DNA of 64,000 nt from Micromonospora gifhornensis. GTDB lineage: Bacteria; Actinomycetota; Actinomycetes; Mycobacteriales; Micromonosporaceae. The stretch covers positions 62,001 to 126,000 of the forward strand of contig NZ_BOPA01000019.1 of NCBI RefSeq assembly GCF_016863515.1. The letters are read 5' to 3'. Position numbers and translations under genes: made by a program. Shown here in pieces: positions 8,691 through 19,308 of the stretch; within the stretch, counting starts at the first letter, position 1, and the number at the start of each line of letters is the position of its first letter. The notes beneath the pieces are model-generated. The model saw only the letters and a program-made list of their open reading frames with translations, was not told the DNA's origin and did no database searches.

Positions 8691-11600
8691 TTGAGGATCA
8701 TCCTCACCCCACAAGCGCGTGGCGGGCGCAGCAGCGGCCCGCCGCGTCGTGGTCGACTGGCGGGCGTCCTGGCCGCCGCGTTGACCGCAGCGATGCTGCC
8801 GGTCCTGGCCGCGCCCACCGCTGCCGTCGCCGCTCCGTCGAGCGAGAGCCTCTGGCGCAAGGTGGACGGCAAGCCCGCTCCGACCAAGTCGGGCAAGAAG
8901 GCCGCCATCAAGGCGAAGAAGCAGAAGACCTTCACGCTCGACCGGGCCGGCATCGAGAGCCTGCTGGACAAGGCGCCGGTGGAGAACCGTCTCGCCGCCC
9001 GTCAGCAGCGGCAGCTGGTGTCGCTGCCCGCCCCGGACGGCACGTTCCAGCGCTTCGAGCTGGTCGAGTCGCCGGTGATGGAAGCCGACCTCGCCGCCGC
9101 TCACCCCGAGATCACCACGTACGCGGGCAAGGGCGTGGACGACCCGACCGCGACGGTGCGGGCCGACCTCACCCCGCTCGGCTTCCACGCCTCGGTGCGC
9201 TCGTCCGAGGGCACCTGGTACATCGACCCGGTCTACCAGCGCGACCAGAGCCTGTACGCGAGCTACTTCGCCAGGGACCTGGAGGACACCCACGGTGAAT
9301 TCCACGAGCACGAGGACGTCGAGACGGCGGCCCACGCTCTGAAGGAAGAGATCGGGGCCCACGCGGATGAGCCGGTCATCGGCCCGCTGGTGTCGCTGCG
9401 GACCTACCGGCTCGCGATGGTCACCGACCCGTCGTACGCCAACTACTTCGGCGCGGAGAACGTGACCGCGGCGAAGGTGACGCTGATCAACCGGGTCAAC
9501 CAGATCTACGAGGACGAGACCGCGATCCGGCTCGTCCTGGTCAACGCCACCGACGAGACGAACCTGAACACCCCGGCGCTGGCCACCGAGCCCAACGGCC
9601 CGTGTGGCGCGGCACCCTGCTACACCCCGGCCCAGCTTGCCGGGTGCAGCAGCGGTCTGCTGAACCGCAACCGGATCGTCCTCGGTCAGATCGTCGGCGC
9701 CGGCAACTACGACGTCGGACACATCGCCCTCGGCCTCGCCGGTGGCGGTATCGCCGGCCTCGGCGTTGTCGGTGGTGACGGCAAGGCGCGCGGTTGCACC
9801 GGTCTGCCGAACCCGGTCGGTGACTATTTCGCGGTCGACTATGTCGCACACGAGATCGGTCACCAGTTCGCCGGTAACCACACCTTCAACGGCAACCAGC
9901 ACAACTGCTCCGGCGGCAACCGCAGCGCGGCCAACTCGTACGAGCCGGGCAGCGGTTCGTCGATCATGGCGTACGCCGGTATCTGCCGGCAGGACAACCT
10001 CCAGCCGCACACCGACCCGTACTGGTCGCACCGCACCTTCACCGAGATCACGACCTTCGTCAACGCGACGCGGCCGGCGATCAACGAGGTGCAGACCGTT
10101 TCGCTGCGCGACTTCGACACCGATGGTGACTCCTTCACGATCAGCTACGGTGGCGCGAACTCGGCCCCGATCGTGCGTGGCGTCAACTACACCACCGCCG
10201 GCATCAAGGCCGCGATCGAGGCGATCCCGGGCTGGCCGGCGGGCGCCACGGTGAACGTCGCCGCCTTCGGCGGCAGCGGGACGCTGAACGACACCGGCTT
10301 CCAGGTGACGTTCACCGGCGCGCTGGCCCAGACCAACGTCGAGCAGCTCGCCCTGACCAACGTCTTCGGTGCCTCCGGCTTCGTCGGCGAGACGTCCAAG
10401 GGTGGTGCCATCGACAACGGTGGGCACCTGGTGCAGGAGACGGCCAACCACGCTCCCGTGGTCACCGTGCCGGACAGCGTCACCATCCCGGTGCGTACCC
10501 CGTTCGCGCTCACCGGTAGCGCCACCGACGCCGACGGCGACGCGCTGACCTACCTGTGGGAGCAGAACGACCGGGGTGGCTCCGCCGGTACCGCACTGAT
10601 GAACAACACCAAGACCAACGGTCCGTTGTTCCGGGTCTTCGGCGAGGCGGCGAACGTGACGCCGGAGGACGCCCAGCAGTACCACTCGCCGGGTCAGAAC
10701 GTGGTCACCACCAACTCGACCCGGGTCTTCCCGGACATGAAGCAGATCCTGGCCGGCAACACCAACGCCAAGACGGGCGCCTGCCCGGTCGCACCGGCGC
10801 CGCCGACCAGCGGGAGCGCCTCGAACGTTCCCGCCGAGATCGTGGACTGCTACTCGGAGTTCCTGCCCACTCAGGACTGGGTCGGTTTCAACAATGACCG
10901 GACCATGAACTTCAAGCTCACCGCCCGCGACGGGCGGCTGGGTGGCGGTGGCGTGGGCAGCGCCAACGTCGCTGTGGCCCTGGCTCCGCAGGCCGGGCCG
11001 TTCCTGGTCACCTCGCAGGGCACCGACGCCGGCCTCGACGGCGGTTCGACCCAGACGGTGACCTGGGATGTCGCCGGCACCGACCAGGCGCCGGTGAACG
11101 TCAGCGAGGTGAAGATCACGCTTTCCGCCGACGGTGGGGAGACCTTCCCGTACGTGCTGGCGGAGAGCACCGCGAACAGCGGCAGCGCCGAGGTGCGCCT
11201 GCCGAACGTCTCGACGGACAAGGCTCGCATCAAGATCGAGGCGGTGGGGAACGTCTTCTTCGCCGTCAACGAGGCCGACTTCACCATCCTGCTCAACGGT
11301 GGGGACGCGCAGCAGCAGATCACCACCACCGTCAAGCCGGGTCCGCTGGCGCTGTCCGTCGCCGGCTCGACCGTCGCCCTGCCGGCGGTCAACCTCGGTG
11401 ACATCACCACCGGTGCGCTGAACCAGGCCACCGTCGAGGACCTGCGGGGCACCAGCGCCGGCTGGAGCCTGACCGGCCAGGTCTCCGACTTCACCTCGAC
11501 CAACGGTGCCAGCATCGCTGCCGGTAACCTCGGCTGGGTGCCGTCGGCGGAGGCTCAGACCGAGCGGTTCATCGGTGTCCAGGGTGTCGTCACCCCGGGT

Positions 11601-11768
11601 GCCGTCGCCGAGCCCGGCGCCGGTCTGGGTGAGGCACGTGCCCTCTGCACCTCGGCTGCCGGGGTCAGTGGTGGCGTGTTCACCTGTGACGCTGAGCTCA
11701 ACCTCGGTGTGCCGTCCTCCGCACGGGCGGGCGACTACATCGCGACCCTGACCCTGACCCTCTCCTAG
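8691..11768 (+). CDS. Secreted reprolysin-like zinc metalloprotease
   Basis: Predicted extracellular endopeptidase of 1025 residues. TTG 8691 is chosen: GGGAG lies 5 bases upstream and the product begins with an Arg-rich stretch, a hydrophobic core (LAGVLAAALTAAMLPVLA) and an AAVAAP-type signal peptidase site at about residue 47. The catalytic zinc motif is HEIGHQFAGNH at 387-397, with a Met-turn SIMAYAG near 426, the metzincin pattern of the M12B/reprolysin-like family. The region before it is a propeptide-like domain. About 550 residues follow with beta-sandwich-like repeats (HAPVVTVPDSVTIPVRTPF; TWDVAGTDQAPV) and probably bind substrate or surface. The next gene on the same strand encodes a surface protein. 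Substrate unknown. Confidence 0.86.
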   Translation: MRIILTPQARGGRSSGPPRRGRLAGVLAAALTAAMLPVLAAPTAAVAAPSSESLWRKVDGKPAPTKSGKKAAIKAKKQKTFTLDRAGIESLLDKAPVENRLAARQQRQLVSLPAPDGTFQRFELVESPVMEADLAAAHPEITTYAGKGVDDPTATVRADLTPLGFHASVRSSEGTWYIDPVYQRDQSLYASYFARDLEDTHGEFHEHEDVETAAHALKEEIGAHADEPVIGPLVSLRTYRLAMVTDPSYANYFGAENVTAAKVTLINRVNQIYEDETAIRLVLVNATDETNLNTPALATEPNGPCGAAPCYTPAQLAGCSSGLLNRNRIVLGQIVGAGNYDVGHIALGLAGGGIAGLGVVGGDGKARGCTGLPNPVGDYFAVDYVAHEIGHQFAGNHTFNGNQHNCSGGNRSAANSYEPGSGSSIMAYAGICRQDNLQPHTDPYWSHRTFTEITTFVNATRPAINEVQTVSLRDFDTDGDSFTISYGGANSAPIVRGVNYTTAGIKAAIEAIPGWPAGATVNVAAFGGSGTLNDTGFQVTFTGALAQTNVEQLALTNVFGASGFVGETSKGGAIDNGGHLVQETANHAPVVTVPDSVTIPVRTPFALTGSATDADGDALTYLWEQNDRGGSAGTALMNNTKTNGPLFRVFGEAANVTPEDAQQYHSPGQNVVTTNSTRVFPDMKQILAGNTNAKTGACPVAPAPPTSGSASNVPAEIVDCYSEFLPTQDWVGFNNDRTMNFKLTARDGRLGGGGVGSANVAVALAPQAGPFLVTSQGTDAGLDGGSTQTVTWDVAGTDQAPVNVSEVKITLSADGGETFPYVLAESTANSGSAEVRLPNVSTDKARIKIEAVGNVFFAVNEADFTILLNGGDAQQQITTTVKPGPLALSVAGSTVALPAVNLGDITTGALNQATVEDLRGTSAGWSLTGQVSDFTSTNGASIAAGNLGWVPSAEAQTERFIGVQGVVTPGAVAEPGAGLGEARALCTSAAGVSGGVFTCDAELNLGVPSSARAGDYIATLTLTLS

Positions 11769-11891
11769 GTTCGGGTAGTCGGGTCATTCCGGTGGGGCGG
11801 AGCAATCCGCCCCACCGGTGGCGGGACGGGGGCACAACTCCCGTCCCGCCGTCCCGACCCGCTGAAACACACGATCTTCCGGAGCCCCGGT

Positions 11892-13199
11892 ATGCCCTCT
11901 GCAACGTTCCTGTCCCGGTTCCGACCCGCGCCCGACGCCACGGCGTCCCGGGCGCGTCGGTCCCTTGTCGCGGTCGCGACCCGCATCGGCGTACCGCTCG
12001 GCGCGGCGCTGCTCGCACTGAGCATCGCGCCGCCGGCCGCCGCCGCTCCGGCGACCCCGAGCCCCAGCCCGTCCGCGCCGGGCGCCACCGGGAGCAACGC
12101 CGGGCAGCAGGTGGATCGCTTCTCGGTGCAGCCCTCCGGGCCGAAGGGCCCGACCGGACGTAACCACTTCATCTACGACGTGGCCCCCGGCAGCACCCTG
12201 TTCGACTACGTCGGGGTGACGAACCTCAGCGACCGGCCACTGACGTTCCAGGTGTACGCCACGGACGCCTTCACCACCGTCGACGGCGCCTTCTCGCTGC
12301 TGCCCGCGAACCAGGAGCCCACGGACGTCGGCTCCTGGACCCGTGTCGAGAAGAAGAGTGTCACCGTCAAGCCGGGCAAGCGGGCGGACATCCGGTTCGA
12401 GATCAGCGTGCCCACCAACGCCACCCCGGGCGACCACATCGGCGGGGTGATCGCCGCGGTCCGGCAGACAGGTGTCACTGCCGACGGGCAGCAGGTCCAG
12501 ATGGACCGGCGGGTCGCGGCCCGCGTCTACCTCCGGGTCACCGGCGATGTCGCTCCCGTTCTGACGGTCGAGTCGATGGACGTCGAATACGAGACGCCGA
12601 TCAATCCCTTCGGCCGTACCGACATGGTGGTCACCTACCGGTTGCGCAACACCGGCAACGTCCGTCTGGGCGGTACCGGCAAGGTGACCGTGAAGGGCCC
12701 CTTCGGTTGGAAGCTGGCCCAGAGCGAAGGGCTTGCGCTGCCGGAACTGCTTCCCGGCTCGGTCTTCACCATCACCGAGCGGGCCACCGGTGTGCCGCCC
12801 GCGGTGCGGCTGACCGCCGAGGTGGAGCTGACTCCCGCCATGGCCGACGGCAGCGTCCTGTCGTCGGTGCGCACCGACAAGAGCATCTGGGCGATGCCGT
12901 GGCTGCTCCTCGCGGCACTGCTGGTGGCCGGCGCCACGGTGTACCTGCGGATCCGTCGCCGCCGGGCCGTCGCTGCCCAGGCCAACCCGGGGGAGAAGTC
13001 GCCCACATCTGGTGGCCCTGCGCCCTCTGGTGCGCCTGCACCGTCGGGTGAGGCCGCGGTGTCGAAGCCGGCTGCGCCGTCGGGTGAGGCCGCCGTGCCG
13101 GAGCAGGCTGCGCCGTCGGGTGAGGCGCAGCAGGATCCCGCCGTACCCGCGCAGCCGACCGCAGCCACCGACCAGCCCGGTAGCCCGGTAGCCCGGTAG
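11892..13199 (+). CDS. DUF916-type surface protein with C-terminal membrane anchor
   Basis: 435-residue exported protein. A long twin-arginine-free signal peptide (hydrophobic IGVPLGAALLALSIAPPAAAA) is followed by a Pro/Ser linker and a beta-rich domain at about 75-320 with FIYDVAPGSTLFDYVGVTNL and GDHIGGVIAAVR, which I read as DUF916 (WxL-interacting / peptidoglycan-binding type). One membrane helix (MPWLLLAALLVAGATVYLRI) lies near 333-352, then RRRR and a low-complexity tail with APSGEA repeated three to four times. It follows the metalloprotease at a distance of 123 bases. The last codons and the stop lie inside an 8-bp tandem repeat, so the C-terminus may vary between strains. Confidence 0.75.
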   Translation: MPSATFLSRFRPAPDATASRARRSLVAVATRIGVPLGAALLALSIAPPAAAAPATPSPSPSAPGATGSNAGQQVDRFSVQPSGPKGPTGRNHFIYDVAPGSTLFDYVGVTNLSDRPLTFQVYATDAFTTVDGAFSLLPANQEPTDVGSWTRVEKKSVTVKPGKRADIRFEISVPTNATPGDHIGGVIAAVRQTGVTADGQQVQMDRRVAARVYLRVTGDVAPVLTVESMDVEYETPINPFGRTDMVVTYRLRNTGNVRLGGTGKVTVKGPFGWKLAQSEGLALPELLPGSVFTITERATGVPPAVRLTAEVELTPAMADGSVLSSVRTDKSIWAMPWLLLAALLVAGATVYLRIRRRRAVAAQANPGEKSPTSGGPAPSGAPAPSGEAAVSKPAAPSGEAAVPEQAAPSGEAQQDPAVPAQPTAATDQPGSPVAR

Positions 13200-13235
13200 C
13201 CCGGTAGCCCGGTAGTCCGGTAGCCCGGTAGCCCG
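13174..13235 (+). repeat. 8-bp tandem repeat (AGCCCGGT) across the DUF916 stop codon
   Basis: Almost eight copies of AGCCCGGT in tandem (one with C to T). The TAG stop at 13197-13199 is formed by the third and fourth units. Since 8 is not a multiple of 3, gain or loss of a unit changes the frame downstream. Confidence 0.95.
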
Positions 13236-13288
13236 ACGAGCGTCGCGGTGGTCGTGGGACGCGTGGGGCGATGCCGTACGGTCGGGGC

Positions 13289-13936
13289 ATGACCAGTCGA
13301 CCCGCTGCCGGCGGCGGCCGGTGGGTCGAGGTCGACCCGGCCCGCATCGCACGCTGGGTCGCCGGTTTCACCGACCGGCACGGCCCGCCCACCGTCACCG
13401 GCCAGGAGTACGGCCTGCTGCTGGCCGCCCCGGACGGTGCCACCGCCGAGCTGCACCGACCGCCGGGCGTACCCGCGACGCCCGACCTGGATGCCTTCGT
13501 CGAGCAGGCCGTGGCGTCCCGCCGGATCGGGCTGCTGCTGGCCCGTAAGGGCGCGGTGGCGGTAGGCATCGCCGAGGGGGAGCGGCTGCCGGTGCACAAG
13601 GTGGACACCCGGTACGTGCAGGGGCGTACCGCCGCAGGTGGTTGGTCGCAGCAGCGGTTCGCCCGCCGCCGGGACAACCAGGCGAAGGCGGCCCTGGGCG
13701 AGGCGGCGGACCTTGCGGTGCGGCTGCTGCTGCCGGAGGCCGGCCGCCTGGCCGCGCTGGTCGTCGGCGGTGACCGACGAACGGTGGACGGGATCCTCGC
13801 TGACCGCAGGCTGGCCCCGCTGGCCGCGTTGCGCGCCGAGCGGCTGCTCGACGTACCCGAGCCCCGATACGCGGTGCTCCAGGACGCGGCTACCGCCGCC
13901 CGTGCAGTCCGCATCCTCGTCCGCGACCCCGTCTGA
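13289..13936 (+). CDS. acVLRF1-family peptidyl-tRNA hydrolase
   Basis: 215 residues. The stretch VDTRYVQGRTAAGGWSQQRF followed by ARRRDNQAKA is the catalytic signature of Vms1-like release factor 1 (VLRF1), an eRF1-superfamily domain that cleaves peptidyl-tRNA on stalled ribosomes; the conserved Gly-x-Ser-Gln-Gln provides the catalytic glutamine. The protein is only this domain, as in the actinobacterial (ac) group. ATG 13289 is chosen because a -10 TACGGT (13277-13282) lies six bases upstream, giving a leaderless mRNA; ATG 13271 in frame would lie upstream of that -10. The gene stands alone. Role in ribosome rescue is known for the family. Confidence 0.85.
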   Translation: MTSRPAAGGGRWVEVDPARIARWVAGFTDRHGPPTVTGQEYGLLLAAPDGATAELHRPPGVPATPDLDAFVEQAVASRRIGLLLARKGAVAVGIAEGERLPVHKVDTRYVQGRTAAGGWSQQRFARRRDNQAKAALGEAADLAVRLLLPEAGRLAALVVGGDRRTVDGILADRRLAPLAALRAERLLDVPEPRYAVLQDAATAARAVRILVRDPV

Positions 13937-13995
13937 CCGCTCTGAGCGTCAGGTCGTGTTTCGACCCGGCGACCGGACGGCCGGCTCAGCAATGC

Positions 13996-15030
13996 TCAGG
14001 ACCGGACGAAGAGGATCGCCCGGCCGTCGCGTACGCCGACGATCTGCCCCCGGCTGTTGATGTCGACGACCCGGTCGGTGGGACGCAGCCCGAGGGTGGT
14101 CAGGTCGATCATCCGGCCACGCCGCCAGATAAAGGGGTGCGACCCGCCGTCGGCGAGGTCGGCGTGACCGACGATCTCGCCGAGGTCGTTGATCCCCGTC
14201 GCCTCGCTGACGCTGCCACCCAGCGTGCCGAGGTCGCGGATCGTCCCGTCCCGCCACAGGTAGGCCCGCAACGCCCGATCCGCGTTGTGCGAGTAGCCGA
14301 CGATCTCACCCCGGTTGTTGATGTCCGTGGGCGAATTCCAGCTCGGCCCACCGAGGGTGCCCAGCGGGGTGAGTACGCCGTTGCGCCAGCGGCCACCGAA
14401 GCAGTCACAAATCTGGTACCAGTTCTCGATCACGTACTGGACCGCGAGGTCGCCCCGGTTGTTCAGCAACGCCGGACTGCCGTGGTACATGTTGTTGCGC
14501 TGCACCTGGATCGTCTCGCCCCGCCGCATCAGGAAGGTGCTGTCGGGCCAGTCCGGTGCTCGGCTGTAGCCGGCCACCGCCCCCGAGTCGTTGATGGAGT
14601 AGGCGACGCTCTCCTCGTTGCCGAGCGCCGCCAACCGGGTCACCTGGCCGTCACGCCAGAGCGCGGCCTGATCGCCTCCCCACATGTCGGAAACGCTGCC
14701 CGCCACCACGCCCGCGTTGTTGATGTCCCGGACCGAGAACCGCTGGACGTCGGCGGGCAGGGGCAGCGGCTTCCCCTGCCCCGCGTGCCAGATGAAGCTG
14801 ATGCGGCTCCCGGCGTCGGTGCCGACGACCTGTCCCCGCTCGTTGAGAGCCAGGAGCGAGGGGTGGGCGTAGAAGCCGAGGTCGACAGCCTGGTAGGTGA
14901 ACGGCGGCCGGGCCGCCGCGGCGGAGGCGGGCACCGCTGTGGCGACCGCGACGGCCGTGGCCAGAAGGGCGGCGGCGAATCTGCTGGAACGGCGGGAGAT
15001 GACGGTGGGCCGGTGCTCGTTCGAAGGCAT
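13996..15030 (-). CDS. Secreted HAF-repeat protein of unknown function
   Basis: 344 residues. A signal peptide (FAAALLATAVAVATAVPASAAA) leads into six to seven repeats of the HAF type, each with a LGTLGG or ALGN-like turn and an IN(N/D)xGxIVG(Y/H) core, as in TPTDINNRGEIVGYSHN and ATGINDLGEIVGHAD. Such repeats probably form a beta-propeller outside the cell. ATG 15030 has GGGAG six bases upstream on the minus strand; an in-frame start 48 bases earlier would lengthen the N-terminus without an added feature. It is convergent with acVLRF1. No enzymatic motif was recognised. Confidence 0.75.
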   Translation of the reverse strand: MPSNEHRPTVISRRSSRFAAALLATAVAVATAVPASAAAARPPFTYQAVDLGFYAHPSLLALNERGQVVGTDAGSRISFIWHAGQGKPLPLPADVQRFSVRDINNAGVVAGSVSDMWGGDQAALWRDGQVTRLAALGNEESVAYSINDSGAVAGYSRAPDWPDSTFLMRRGETIQVQRNNMYHGSPALLNNRGDLAVQYVIENWYQICDCFGGRWRNGVLTPLGTLGGPSWNSPTDINNRGEIVGYSHNADRALRAYLWRDGTIRDLGTLGGSVSEATGINDLGEIVGHADLADGGSHPFIWRRGRMIDLTTLGLRPTDRVVDINSRGQIVGVRDGRAILFVRS

Positions 15031-15153
15031 GGCGGCTCCCTGGCGGACCGACGAGGGTCTGGCTGCATTGGGGGTCATCCGGCAACGTAGAGTAACAATC
15101 CCGCTCCTGCCCGCACCAGCCCGAACGGAGCCCGGTAGTGGAAGGGGCCCTTC

Positions 15154-16059
15154 CTAGACCGCGCCGCTGAAGGTGTCGCAGGTGGCCGGGTCGCCGCTCT
15201 CGTAGCCCCGGTTGAACCAGCGCTTACGGTCGGCCGACGAGCCGTGGGTGAACTCGTCCGGGTTCACCGGCCGGTTCGCCCGCTCGGAGATGGCGTCGTC
15301 GCCGATCGCCTCGGCGGTGTCGATGGCCTCGGCGATGTCCCGCTCGGTGATGCTGGTGAAGATCTTCTGGCCGCGGTCGTCGGCGGTGCCGGTGGCGTTC
15401 TTGGCCCACGCGCCCGCGTAGCAGTCGGCCTGCAACTCCAGCCGTACCGACAGTTCGTTTGCCGCGCCCGGGTCGCGCTGCTGGGCGCGGCGGACCTGCT
15501 CGTTGGTGCCGAGCAGGTTCTGCACGTGGTGGCCGTACTCGTGGGCCAGCACGTACGGCTGGGCGAACTCGCCGCTGGCACCGAGCTGCTCGGAGAGCAC
15601 CTCGTAGAACGACAGGTCGATGTAGACAAGTGAGTCGGCCGGGCAGTAGAACGGGCCGACGCCGGAGTCGGCCGAGCCGCAGGCGGTGTTGACGGCCCGA
15701 TCGAAGAAGACCGTACGGGTCGGGCGGTACTGCTCGCCGAACGCCTCCGGCAGGGCGGTACGCCAGTACGCCTGGATCGAGTTGACGTACAGGTTGTTGC
15801 GGCAGTCCAGGTGCTCCAGCGCGTCCGGGGCCTCCTCGCAACGCTGCTCCAGCGCGGCGTTGTCGCCCTCCTCGCCGGTCATCGCGTTCAGGCCGAGGCC
15901 ACCACCGACCAGGGCCACCAGTACGGCGATGACGATCCCGACGATGCCGCCGCGCCCACCACCGATCGGGATGGGGATGCCCATCCCACCGCCTCCGCCG
16001 CTGCCGCGTCGGTCGTCGATCTGGCTGGTGTCGATGCGGGCGTTCTCGTTCAGCTCCAT
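15154..16059 (-). CDS. YpfJ-type neutral zinc metallopeptidase
   Basis: 301 residues, membrane-anchored by one N-terminal helix (GGIVGIVIAVLVALVGGGLG, about 34-55) after a Gly-rich cytoplasmic lead. The zinc motif HEYGHHVQNLLG is present, with the downstream ELQADCYAGAWA stretch that supplies further conserved residues, and the C-terminal FTHGSSADRKRWFNRGYESG. This is the KPN_00796/YpfJ family (PF04228), a putative protease of unknown substrate. GGGGTCACC precedes the ATG. It is divergent from the ABC-F leader region. Confidence 0.88.
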   Translation of the reverse strand: MELNENARIDTSQIDDRRGSGGGGGMGIPIPIGGGRGGIVGIVIAVLVALVGGGLGLNAMTGEEGDNAALEQRCEEAPDALEHLDCRNNLYVNSIQAYWRTALPEAFGEQYRPTRTVFFDRAVNTACGSADSGVGPFYCPADSLVYIDLSFYEVLSEQLGASGEFAQPYVLAHEYGHHVQNLLGTNEQVRRAQQRDPGAANELSVRLELQADCYAGAWAKNATGTADDRGQKIFTSITERDIAEAIDTAEAIGDDAISERANRPVNPDEFTHGSSADRKRWFNRGYESGDPATCDTFSGAV

Positions 16060-16156
16060 GGTGACCCCGATCAGTCGGTGATCAGTTGAGGGTGGTCGCG
16101 GTGCCGGAAACAGGCTCCGGTGGGCGATCCGGTACCCGACGATCTTGGTTGATAAT

Positions 16157-16189
16157 CCCCGGTGCCCCGCAACCGGGGCCGAGTACACT
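16157..16189 (+). promoter_or_regulatory. Promoter of the ABC-F leader with an inverted repeat in the -35/spacer zone
   Basis: A -10 hexamer TACACT (16184-16189) ends 7 bases before a GTG codon at 16197. A perfect 7-bp inverted repeat, CCCCGGT / ACCGGGG (16157-16163 and 16172-16178), spans the place where the -35 should be and may be a regulator site. Confidence 0.5.
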
Positions 16190-16196
16190 TGTCGCC

Positions 16197-16217
16197 GTGC
16201 TGCTCTGCGAAGGCTGA
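16197..16217 (+). CDS. Candidate leaderless leader peptide (VLLCEG) of the ABC-F gene
   Basis: Six codons, GTG CTG CTC TGC GAA GGC, then TGA. The GTG lies at the transcription start predicted from the -10 box seven bases upstream, and a terminator-like hairpin starts eight bases after the stop. This arrangement suggests ribosome-mediated attenuation, known for several antibiotic-induced ABC-F genes. Calling it translated is inference. Confidence 0.45.
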   Translation: MLLCEG

Positions 16218-16224
16218 ACGCCCC

Positions 16225-16258
16225 GCGCCGACGGGTCCCCACGATCCGCCGGCGCTTT
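16225..16258 (+). terminator. Attenuator-like hairpin before the ABC-F gene
   Basis: Inverted repeat GCGCCGACGG (16225-16234) and CCGCCGGCGC (16246-16255), nine of ten bases paired, followed by TTT. It lies between the six-codon leader and the ABC-F start at 16308, so it would end transcription early unless the leader is disturbed. Confidence 0.55.
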
Positions 16259-16307
16259 CGTGTGCCCTGAGTCAGCCCTCCGGATCCCGAGAGCGAGTAC
16301 CCGAAAC

Positions 16308-17912
<1,605 letters not shown>

Positions 17913-17933
17913 CCCACCCATTCCCACCCACCT

Positions 17934-17994
17934 GTTGATCAAGAAGTTCGCGCTTGAAATCGCGTTCGGATCAGACGAAAAGCTCTTGATCAAG
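17934..17994. repeat. Degenerate TTGATCAAG palindromic element
   Basis: Begins GTTGATCAAGAAGTTCGCG and ends AGCTCTTGATCAAG, facing each other across about 30 bases. The outer 10 bp match exactly and the inner arms only partly. The same element, better preserved, occurs at 39889-39944. Confidence 0.7.
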
Positions 17995-18152
17995 GGGGCG
18001 GTCGGTGGGGTGGGGTGGGTTACCTATCGGGAAGCTGACATTGCATAGCGTGTCGGTTGGCGAATAGTTGATATCTGGCGCATGATCGTTCGAGACGGTC
18101 TAATAGGTGGGACCGTATCCGAACCGCACAGTCTGGGACGTGAGGACACAGC

Positions 18153-18380
18153 ATGGCAGCCACGGGCACAGCCACCAGCACTGAGAAGGGTCGCCGGATC
18201 GTCGGAGCCGAGCGTCAGACGCTCGCCAAGGACCTGGTCAAGCGGTACACCGGGGGAGAGAGCATTCGTGCCCTCGCGGCCTCAACCGGCCGTTCCTACG
18301 GGTTCATCCACCGGGTACTCACCGAGTCCGGAGTGCAGCTGCGGCAGCGCGGCGGCGCGCGACGGCGTAAGAAGGCATGA
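18153..18380 (+). CDS. Small helix-turn-helix protein conserved in actinobacteria
   Basis: 75 residues, basic, with a single HTH: LAKDLVKRYTGGESIRALAA then STGRSYGFIHRVLTESGV, ending in RQRGGARRRKKA. The HTH resembles resolvase/Lsr2-associated helix pairs that bind DNA. GAGGACACAGC precedes the ATG. I recall near-identical small proteins upstream of the same enoyl-CoA hydratase gene in streptomycetes, but the regulon is not known to me. The gene ends 43 bases before the next start. Confidence 0.8.
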   Translation: MAATGTATSTEKGRRIVGAERQTLAKDLVKRYTGGESIRALAASTGRSYGFIHRVLTESGVQLRQRGGARRRKKA

Positions 18381-18423
18381 CGCGCCGGTTGACGGCGCCC
18401 ATCGCCGTGACCCGGGCCGCCCG

Positions 18424-19191
18424 GTGACCACCGAGGCGACCGGGGTCCGGCTGGACTGCGACGGGCCGGTGGCCACAGTCACCCTGTGCCGGCCCGACGT
18501 GCTCAACGCGCAGACCCCGGCGATGTGGCGCGCGCTGAGCGAGTTTTCCCGGGCCCTGCCCGGCGACGTACGCGTCGTGATCCTCCGTGGTGAGGGGCGC
18601 GCGTTCTCGGCCGGACTGGACCTGTCGATCGCGGGTGCCTCCGGCCCGGATTCCTTCGCCGAGCTGGCCGCCCTCCCCGAGTCGGAGTGCGCCGACCGGA
18701 TCGCGGTCTACCAGTCCGCGTTCACCTGGCTGCACCGGCCGGACATCATCTCCATCGCCGCCGTGCAGGGCCACGCGATCGGTGCCGGCTTCCAACTCGC
18801 GCTCGCCTGTGACCTGCGGGTGCTGGCCACCGACGCCAAGCTGTCCATGGCCGAGGCGACGATCGGGCTGGTGCCGGACCTGGCCGGCACCAAGCGCCTG
18901 GTCGAACTGGTCGGCTACGCCCGGGCGCTGGAGATCTGTGCCACCGGCCGGCGGATGGACGCCGCCGAGGCGGACCGCATCGGGCTGGCCACAGTCGTCG
19001 TGCCCAACGCCGAGCTCGACGACGCGGTGCGGGATCTCGCCGCGGGTCTGCTCGCCAACAACCGCAACGCGGTCGTGGAGATCAAGGCGCTGCTCGCCGG
19101 TGCTGCCGGGCGCAGCCATGCCGAGCAGCAGCGGGCCGAGCGGGAGGCACAGACCCGGCGGCTGCGCGATCTCACGGGGCGCGGAGAATAG
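18424..19191 (+). CDS. Enoyl-CoA hydratase/isomerase family protein
   Basis: 255 residues of crotonase fold. The oxyanion-hole segments are GEGRAFSAGLDLS and GHAIGAGFQLALACDLRV, and the active-site region reads MAEATIGLVPDLAGTKRLVEL, which keeps one acidic residue in each of the two expected places (E and D). The natural CoA substrate cannot be assigned. GTG 18424 opens the domain directly (VTTEATGVRLDCDGPVATV); the frame is open further upstream through the HTH gene but without coding character. Confidence 0.85.
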   Translation: MTTEATGVRLDCDGPVATVTLCRPDVLNAQTPAMWRALSEFSRALPGDVRVVILRGEGRAFSAGLDLSIAGASGPDSFAELAALPESECADRIAVYQSAFTWLHRPDIISIAAVQGHAIGAGFQLALACDLRVLATDAKLSMAEATIGLVPDLAGTKRLVELVGYARALEICATGRRMDAAEADRIGLATVVVPNAELDDAVRDLAAGLLANNRNAVVEIKALLAGAAGRSHAEQQRAEREAQTRRLRDLTGRGE

Positions 19192-19308
19192 TAAGGACCG
19201 ATCGGGAAGGTCCGGGTTACGTACGAGGTTGTCGTAGTCATCGGGAGAATCGACCCGACGGCAGTGTGACGTGCCGGCTCGAATGACGTGACGACCCCGG
19301 AGGTGGCG

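Noticed and set aside
13174..13235. CRISPR-like repeat cluster
   Set aside because: Units of 8 bp are directly adjacent with no spacers; it is a simple tandem repeat.
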